64,000 bases of DNA. It comes from CAYUIG01 sp964444685. Its GTDB lineage: Bacteria; Gemmatimonadota; Gemmatimonadetes; Longimicrobiales; RSA9. Below, piece by piece: positions 59,069-64,000 of the stretch (position 1 is the stretch's first letter; every line of letters starts with the position of its first letter). Made by a program: the position numbers and the translations under genes. Location: positions 1 through 64,000 of the forward strand of contig CAYUIG010000004.1 of NCBI GenBank assembly GCA_964444685.1, in the 5' to 3' direction. Under the pieces are notes generated by a model. The model saw nothing but the letters and a program-made list of their open reading frames with translations. It was not told the origin of the DNA and did not search any database.

Positions 59069-61429
59069 ATGAACGCGCACGCGCTGCACGTGCTTCAGTA
59101 CGCCGAAGCGCTGGACCTCGTGGCCGCACGGGCCTCGAGCACGCTCGGCGCCGAAGCCGTGCGTGCGTTCCATCCTTCGGACGCAGCGGCGTGGATCGAC
59201 GCCGAGCTGCATCGCGTCGACGAGATGCGCGCGTTTCTCGTCCGCTCGGGCGACTGGTCGCCGACTGCCATTCCCGATCTGCGCGCCGCGCTCCGCCGCC
59301 TCGAGGTGGAGGGCTCCGTCCTCGAAGCGCCGGAACTGCGCGACATCGCGACGCTGCTGCGCACGTCGCGCATGACGCGCGCCGCGCTCCGTCCCGCCAC
59401 ACTGGAGTGGCCGCTGCTCGCCGAAGTGGCTGCACCGCTCGTTACGGACACGAAGCTGGAAGAGCGGATCACGAACGCGGTGGATGACGCGGGCGAGGTG
59501 AGGGACACGGCATCGCGCGAGCTGGCGCGTCTGCGCCGCGAGCTGCGCGGGGCGCGCGCACGCATCGTCGAGCGTCTCGAGAAGTATATGGCGTCCCTCC
59601 CATCCCGCTTCCAGGTGTCGGACGCATCGGTGAGCGTACGGGAAGGTCGCTACGTCATACCGATCCGCCGGGAAGGAAGAGGCGAGGTGGGCGGGCTGGT
59701 GCACGACGAGTCCGCGACGGGCGCAACGCTGTTCGTCGAGCCGCCGCTCGCGCTCGAGTTGATGAGCGAGCTGCGCGACCTCGAGCGAGCCGAGGCGCGG
59801 GAAGTGCTGCGCATCCTGCGCGAGCTGACGGAGGCGGTGCGGCCGGAGGGGGACGCCCTCGCGGCGTCGCTCGAGGCGATGGTCGCGGTCGACACGCTCT
59901 ACGCGCGCGCCCGCTATGCAGCGGAATGCGACGCGCACCGTCCGGAGATCGCTGCGCAAACGCGCGCTCTGCGCATCGTCCATGGCCGCCACCCACTGCT
60001 GCTCGCGGGCCCGGGCCCCGTGGTACCGTTCGACCTGGAGCTGGAGCCGGACGAGCGCACGCTTCTGGTGTCGGGTCCCAACACGGGCGGCAAGACGGTG
60101 CTGCTGAAAGCCGTGGGTCTCATCTCCGCGCTCACACAGTCCGGCATCATTCCACCCGTGGGTGCGGGTACGAAGTTGCCCGTGTTCGCCGAGCTGTTCG
60201 CGGACATCGGCGACGAGCAGTCGATCGAGGCCAGCCTGTCGACGTTCTCCGCACACGTGAAGCACCTGCGCGAGATCGTCGAGCACGCGGATGCGCGTGC
60301 GCTCGCGCTGATCGACGAGATGGGCAGCGGCACCGACCCGGCGGAGGGCGCCGCGCTCGCACGTGCGATCCTGCTGACACTGACCGAGCGCGGCGTGCGC
60401 ACGATCGCGACCACCCACCTCGGGGAATTGAAGCGCCTGGCAGCGGAGCACAACGGCGTGGTGAACGCATCGCTCCAGTTCGATGCCGTCGAGCTGCGTC
60501 CGACGTATCGCCTGCTGAAGGGCATCCCCGGACGCAGCTACGGCCTCGCGATCGCGCGCCGCCTGGGCATCCCGTCCGATGTGCTCGCGCGCGCGGAGGC
60601 CGCGCTGCCGGAGACGGAGCGCGAGGCGGAGCGGCTGCTGGGACAGATGGAGCTGCGCGAGCGCGAGCTCGCCGCGGCGCAGGAAGCTGCGGAACGGGAA
60701 GCTGCGGCGGCGTCGTCGCTGCGTGCGGAGCTGGACGCGCGCGAGGCAGCGCTGCGCCGGGCGGAGCGCGAAGCGGAGCGTCGTGCACGCGAAGAGGCGC
60801 GCGCACTGCTGCTGCGTGCGCGCGAGGAAGTCGAAGCAGCCATCCGCGAGGTACGGCAGGCGGGCCTCGACGAGCAGACCTTCCGCGATGCGCGCCGCCG
60901 TGTCGAGGAGGCGATTCGCGAGGAGTCGGAGCGCGAAGATGCGATCGCGCGTGAACTGGCCGGCGGCGAGCGTGTGGACGGTCCCGTCGACGTCGGCTCG
61001 CACGTGCGCATCGCCGCGACGGGAGCGACGGGCACGGTCGTGGAGGTGCGCGATGGGCGCGCGCTCGTGGAGACGCGCGGGCTGCGCATCCAGGTGCCCG
61101 TGTCCGGACTGGAAGTCGTCGCCGCGCCGCGCGTCGAGCAGGCCGCGACCGTGAAACGCGGCGGCTGGCACGCGCCGGATTTCGACGCGGCCAGCGAGGT
61201 GGATCTGCGCGGCATGCGTGCGGAGGAAGCCGTCGCCGTGCTCGTTCCCGCGTTGGATGCGGCCATACAGGCTGCGCTGCCCGCGCTGCGCGTGATCCAC
61301 GGCAAGGGCACGGGCGCGCTGCGCGAAGTCGTAGCCGACGTGCTGCGCGGGGATCCGCGCGTGCAGTCGTTCCGCGCGGGTGGACACGGCGAGGGCGGTA
61401 CCGGCGTGACCGTGGTGGAGCTGACGTGA
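59069..61429 (+). CDS. mutS2: MutS2 family ATPase/nuclease
   Basis: MutS2 proteins act on branched DNA or on collided ribosomes, depending on the species. The 786-residue protein lacks the mismatch-recognition domain of MutS. It has the core/lever helices (about 1-300), the ATPase with Walker A GPNTGGKT at residues 336-343, Walker B ALALIDEMGSGTDP, and a long coiled coil (about 515-640). The C-terminal Smr domain (about 712-786) has EVDLRGMRAEEA and VIHGKGTGALR. All expected parts are present. ATG 59069 follows GTGGAG. dnaG overlaps the stop. Confidence 0.95.
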   Translation: MNAHALHVLQYAEALDLVAARASSTLGAEAVRAFHPSDAAAWIDAELHRVDEMRAFLVRSGDWSPTAIPDLRAALRRLEVEGSVLEAPELRDIATLLRTSRMTRAALRPATLEWPLLAEVAAPLVTDTKLEERITNAVDDAGEVRDTASRELARLRRELRGARARIVERLEKYMASLPSRFQVSDASVSVREGRYVIPIRREGRGEVGGLVHDESATGATLFVEPPLALELMSELRDLERAEAREVLRILRELTEAVRPEGDALAASLEAMVAVDTLYARARYAAECDAHRPEIAAQTRALRIVHGRHPLLLAGPGPVVPFDLELEPDERTLLVSGPNTGGKTVLLKAVGLISALTQSGIIPPVGAGTKLPVFAELFADIGDEQSIEASLSTFSAHVKHLREIVEHADARALALIDEMGSGTDPAEGAALARAILLTLTERGVRTIATTHLGELKRLAAEHNGVVNASLQFDAVELRPTYRLLKGIPGRSYGLAIARRLGIPSDVLARAEAALPETEREAERLLGQMELRERELAAAQEAAEREAAAASSLRAELDAREAALRRAEREAERRAREEARALLLRAREEVEAAIREVRQAGLDEQTFRDARRRVEEAIREESEREDAIARELAGGERVDGPVDVGSHVRIAATGATGTVVEVRDGRALVETRGLRIQVPVSGLEVVAAPRVEQAATVKRGGWHAPDFDAASEVDLRGMRAEEAVAVLVPALDAAIQAALPALRVIHGKGTGALREVVADVLRGDPRVQSFRAGGHGEGGTGVTVVELT

Positions 61430-63231
61430 TCCCGGACTCGATCGTCGAAGAGGTGCGCGTCCGCGCCGACATCGTCGAGCTCATCGGCGAACAGATTCCG
61501 CTCAAGCGGGCGGGCAAGGACTTCCGTGCGCTCTGCCCGTTCCACAACGAGAAGACGCCGTCGTTCTACGTCGTGCCCGCGAAGGGCTTCTACAAGTGCT
61601 TCGGCTGCGGCGAGTCGGGGGACGTGTTCACGTTCCTGATGAAACGCCAGGGACTCACGTTCCTCGATGCGGTGCGTCAGATCGCGGCGCGTGTCGGTGT
61701 GGAGATTCCGGAATCGACGCGCGAGGTGCGCGAGGAGCCGCACCGTGCGCTGTACGAGGCGGTGGCATTCGCGGCCGACCACTTCCGTCGCCAGCTGTGG
61801 GAGGAGGATGCGGGCGCCGCGGCGCGCGCGTACCTCGAGAACCGCGGGATCCCGCGCGAGGCTGCGGACCGTTTCGGCATCGGCTACGCGCCGGCGGAAT
61901 GGCGGCTGCTGCGGGAGTCCGCGCACCGCCACGGCATCACGGACGAGGTGCTCGAGGAAGCGGGGCTGATCAAGCGCAGCGAGAAGTCGGAGGAGCCGTA
62001 CGACAGGTTCCGAGACCGGCTCATGTTTCCGACTGCGGACGTGACGGGTCGTGTGATCGCGTTCGGCGGGCGGCTGGTCGGCCGCGCCGCAACGAACGCT
62101 CCAAAATATCTCAACTCGCCGGACACGCCGATCTACCACAAGGGCGAGCAGCTGTACGGCCTGAACTGGTCGAAGGGTGCCATCCGGCGCGAGGGTGCCG
62201 CGCTGGTCGTCGAAGGGTACATGGACTACGTTTCGCTGGCTGCGCGCGGAATCGAGAACGTGGTGGCCGGGCTGGGCACGGCGATGACGGCGGAGCAGGC
62301 CAACCTGCTCGCGCGTTACGCGGGCCGTGCGTACCTGCTGTACGACAGCGACACGGCCGGATTGCGTGCCACCTTCCGCACGGCGGATGCGCTGCTGCGG
62401 GCGAACGTGCATCCGCTGGTCGTGTCGCTGCCGCAGGGCGAGGATCCGGACTCGCTGGTGCGGAAGGGTGGCGCGGATGCGCTGCGGCCGCATCTGGATG
62501 CGGCCGTGGATGTGCTCGAGCGCAAGCTGCAGATCCTCGACGAACACGAGTACTTCCGCGGCATCGAGGGGTCGCGCCGCGCACTCGACCGCCTGCTGCC
62601 TACGCTGCGCGCGGTGGTCGACCCGGCGCTGCGCGACATCTACATCGCACGCATCGCGGAGCGCACGGGGGTGCGGCGCGAGACGCTGGAGCGCGAGGCG
62701 CGCGCCACGGGTCCTGCGCGGCCGGCGCCGCCGGTCGATGCGCCCGTCCGGCGGCCGCCGCCGGCGGTGACGATGCGGGAGCGGCTGCTGCTCATGCTGC
62801 TGCTGCGCGATCCGGCGCTCGTTCCGCACGCGGTCGAGCGCGTCCCGCCGGACCACGTGCACGATCCGGTGAACCGGGAGATCTTCCTGTCGCTGACGGG
62901 CGGGCTCGAGGGGTCGCTCGGGCGCGAGGCCGCGAGCCGCCTCGAGGCGCTCCGCCAGGACCCGGAGGAGATCACGGATGCGCGGCAGAGCTTCGAGAAC
63001 GTGGTTGCCGACCTGGCCCTGGTCGGTCACCTTTTCGCGGAGCTTGCGGACCTGAATGCGCGGCTCGCGGTGGCGCCCGACGCGGATGCGGAGGCGTTGG
63101 TGCGGCGCAGGGTCGAACTGCAGGCACAGCTTGCACAGACGGGCCTGGGCTTCAAGGCAAGCCCGCGGTACCGCCGGCACCTGGCCGGCGGCCGAAGCAG
63201 GGAACGTGGACCTTTGAAAGAAGACGGTTGA
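61426..63231 (+). CDS. dnaG: DNA primase DnaG
   Basis: Makes RNA primers for replication. The 601-residue protein has the CHC2 zinc finger (Cys37, His40, Cys58, Cys61; ALCPFHNEKTPSF, GFYKCFGCGESGD). The N-terminal catalytic subdomain and the TOPRIM domain follow, with VVEGYMDYVSL and LLYDSDTAG. The C-terminal helicase-binding region begins near residue 440. Length is normal. GTG 61426 overlaps mutS2. The rpoD gene that often follows dnaG is not present within the next 0.8 kb. Confidence 0.96.
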   Translation: MIPDSIVEEVRVRADIVELIGEQIPLKRAGKDFRALCPFHNEKTPSFYVVPAKGFYKCFGCGESGDVFTFLMKRQGLTFLDAVRQIAARVGVEIPESTREVREEPHRALYEAVAFAADHFRRQLWEEDAGAAARAYLENRGIPREAADRFGIGYAPAEWRLLRESAHRHGITDEVLEEAGLIKRSEKSEEPYDRFRDRLMFPTADVTGRVIAFGGRLVGRAATNAPKYLNSPDTPIYHKGEQLYGLNWSKGAIRREGAALVVEGYMDYVSLAARGIENVVAGLGTAMTAEQANLLARYAGRAYLLYDSDTAGLRATFRTADALLRANVHPLVVSLPQGEDPDSLVRKGGADALRPHLDAAVDVLERKLQILDEHEYFRGIEGSRRALDRLLPTLRAVVDPALRDIYIARIAERTGVRRETLEREARATGPARPAPPVDAPVRRPPPAVTMRERLLLMLLLRDPALVPHAVERVPPDHVHDPVNREIFLSLTGGLEGSLGREAASRLEALRQDPEEITDARQSFENVVADLALVGHLFAELADLNARLAVAPDADAEALVRRRVELQAQLAQTGLGFKASPRYRRHLAGGRSRERGPLKEDG

Positions 63232-63944
63232 TGCAGGAGCTGCAAGTGGCGCTGCTCGCTCTGCAGGAGCTGGACGAGCAGATCGCGAAGGCGGAGTCCA
63301 CGCTCGAGTCGTTCGCGCCGCAGCTGGCGACGGTCGACGAGCCGGTTCGCAAGCTGGAGCGGGACATCGAGGAGATGCGAGCGCGGCTCGAGGAGCTGCG
63401 CGCGCAGGCACGCAAACTGGAGAAGACGGCGGAGCAGGGCAGGGAGCGGCTGCGCGCGTACGAGGAACGGCTCCAGCGCGTGCGCAACCCGCGCGAGGAA
63501 GCGGCCGCGCGCACCGAGATGGATCTGATCCGGCGCGCGACGGACGCGGGCGAGAATGAAGCGCTCGAGGTCATGGAGCAGGCGCGGCGGACGGATCTGA
63601 AGCTGGATGAAATGCTGCGCAATCTCGAGAAGGCGCGCGCCGAGACCGCGCCGCAGCGCGTGCAGCTCGAGGAGGCGCGCTCGGCCGCGCAGCAGGAGCT
63701 GGCGGTGCTGCGCGACCGGCGCGAGAACCAGGCGGTGCGGCTCGACAAGCCGTCGCTGCGCCTCTACGAGCGTGTGCGCGGCGGACGGTCGCGCGTGGCC
63801 CTCGCGCCCATGACACCCGAAGGCGCATGCGGCAACTGCTTCAACGTGCTGCCGATCCAGGAGCAGTCCGAAGTGATCGCAGGCAAGACGCTGAAGCGCT
63901 GCGAAGCCTGCGGGGTCATCCTGTACGCGTCCGACTCCGCGTGA
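63231..63944 (+). CDS. Coiled-coil zinc-ribbon protein (C4-type)
   Basis: A 237-residue protein with a long antiparallel coiled coil (about residues 1-175, rich in Glu, Arg and Leu). The C-terminal C4 zinc ribbon has GACGNCFNVLP and LKRCEACGVILY. This is the arrangement of a widespread family, including the CT398-like proteins, with no settled function; nucleic-acid binding has been suggested. ATG 63231 overlaps the last base of the dnaG stop. Nothing recognisable follows in the last 56 bases of the window. Confidence 0.88.
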   Translation: MQELQVALLALQELDEQIAKAESTLESFAPQLATVDEPVRKLERDIEEMRARLEELRAQARKLEKTAEQGRERLRAYEERLQRVRNPREEAAARTEMDLIRRATDAGENEALEVMEQARRTDLKLDEMLRNLEKARAETAPQRVQLEEARSAAQQELAVLRDRRENQAVRLDKPSLRLYERVRGGRSRVALAPMTPEGACGNCFNVLPIQEQSEVIAGKTLKRCEACGVILYASDSA

Positions 63945-64000
63945 CGACTGGTTCGGCCGTACGGGGCCGGCTCGCGCCGCCCCCATGCGTCTGGCACGCG

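Noticed and set aside
58922..61387. Long minus-strand open frame (about 820 codons) opposite mutS2
   Set aside because: Same reason: a composition artefact of GC-rich third positions; no domain recognised.
60538..63411. Long minus-strand open frame (about 950 codons) opposite mutS2 and dnaG
   Set aside because: It is antisense to mutS2 and dnaG, both with complete motifs, and its translation is serine/arginine-rich low complexity.
63945..64000. Start of RNase P RNA after the zinc-ribbon gene
   Set aside because: The gene order would allow it in some bacteria, but the 56 visible bases show no recognisable RNase P RNA start.

Overview
The window is 64 kb of very GC-rich, densely packed bacterial chromosome. 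Gene content is that of a diderm (Gram-negative-type) bacterium: a complete Tol-Pal operon, an LptD-like LPS assembly protein, LolA, a PpiD/SurA-type foldase, TatA/TatC and many lipoproteins. The combination of gene order, DUF4321, an RCC1-repeat lipoprotein, myo-inositol-phosphate synthase and a SpoIID-family lipoprotein makes Gemmatimonadota my best guess. That is an inference from gene content; no rRNA is present to confirm it. I see no prophage, insertion sequence, CRISPR array or complete tRNA gene.

Layout. 1-2 kb: start of a minus-strand four-helix-bundle-like gene, ssb and a LysM lipid/periplasm-directed protein. 2-5 kb: HemX-like protein, hemA and a sugar-nucleotide epimerase. 5-10 kb: tolQ-tolR-tolA-tolB-pal-ybgF, then nrdR. 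10.4-14 kb: a single open frame that joins tatC to an lptD-like gene. 14-18 kb: histidine degradation (hutH, hutI, ftcD; hutU is not here). 18-23.5 kb: TPR protein, polyprenyl synthase, DUF4321, tatA and, facing them, a PpiD-like foldase. 23.7-28.4 kb: TPR protein, aroQ, accB, accC, comB. 28.4-37.3 kb: ftsK, lolA, rimO, hemL, spoIID-like, an outer-membrane-barrel candidate and a Gfo/Idh/MocA oxidoreductase. 37.4-39.3 kb (minus): seven-repeat RCC1 lipoprotein. 39.5-44.1 kb: rpmE, prfA, prmC, ylbF-like, CDP-alcohol phosphatidyltransferase and inositol-phosphate synthase (a probable phosphatidylinositol route). 44.2-54.5 kb: tmk, ctp-type protease, TauE/SafE, DMT transporter, asparaginase, CMD protein, obg, dprA, subtilase, hemW. 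54.6-63.9 kb: hrcA, dnaJ, prmA, a minus-strand hypothetical, HIT protein, yqeY-like, mutS2, dnaG and a zinc-ribbon coiled-coil protein. Most neighbours overlap by 1-4 bases (ATGA, GTGA or TTGA junctions), so translation is probably coupled through long operons.

The most unusual content is a set of dispersed short-period repeats. Five loci carry an array of exactly five 7-bp units (consensus GAGTCKG, 35 bp) followed by a GTTNACGGCGGG-like tail. Two of these are paired with an inverted copy, forming long hairpins. One sits in frame inside rimO. One removes any stop between tatC and lptD. One supplies the apparent ribosome-binding site of lolA. A second, related family uses 14-bp units beginning GGGCGAC and occupies the gaps before tolR and tmk and between tatA and the foldase gene. 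A third, 14-15-bp family lies upstream of the ssb promoter. The two main families meet in one element at 35.6 kb, so they may belong to one mosaic repeat system.

Promoter-like sites recur with the form TTGACA-N17-TANCTTGG, including sites before ssb, ftcD and the second TPR gene. They often overlap the stop codon of the preceding gene and lie very close to the start codon.
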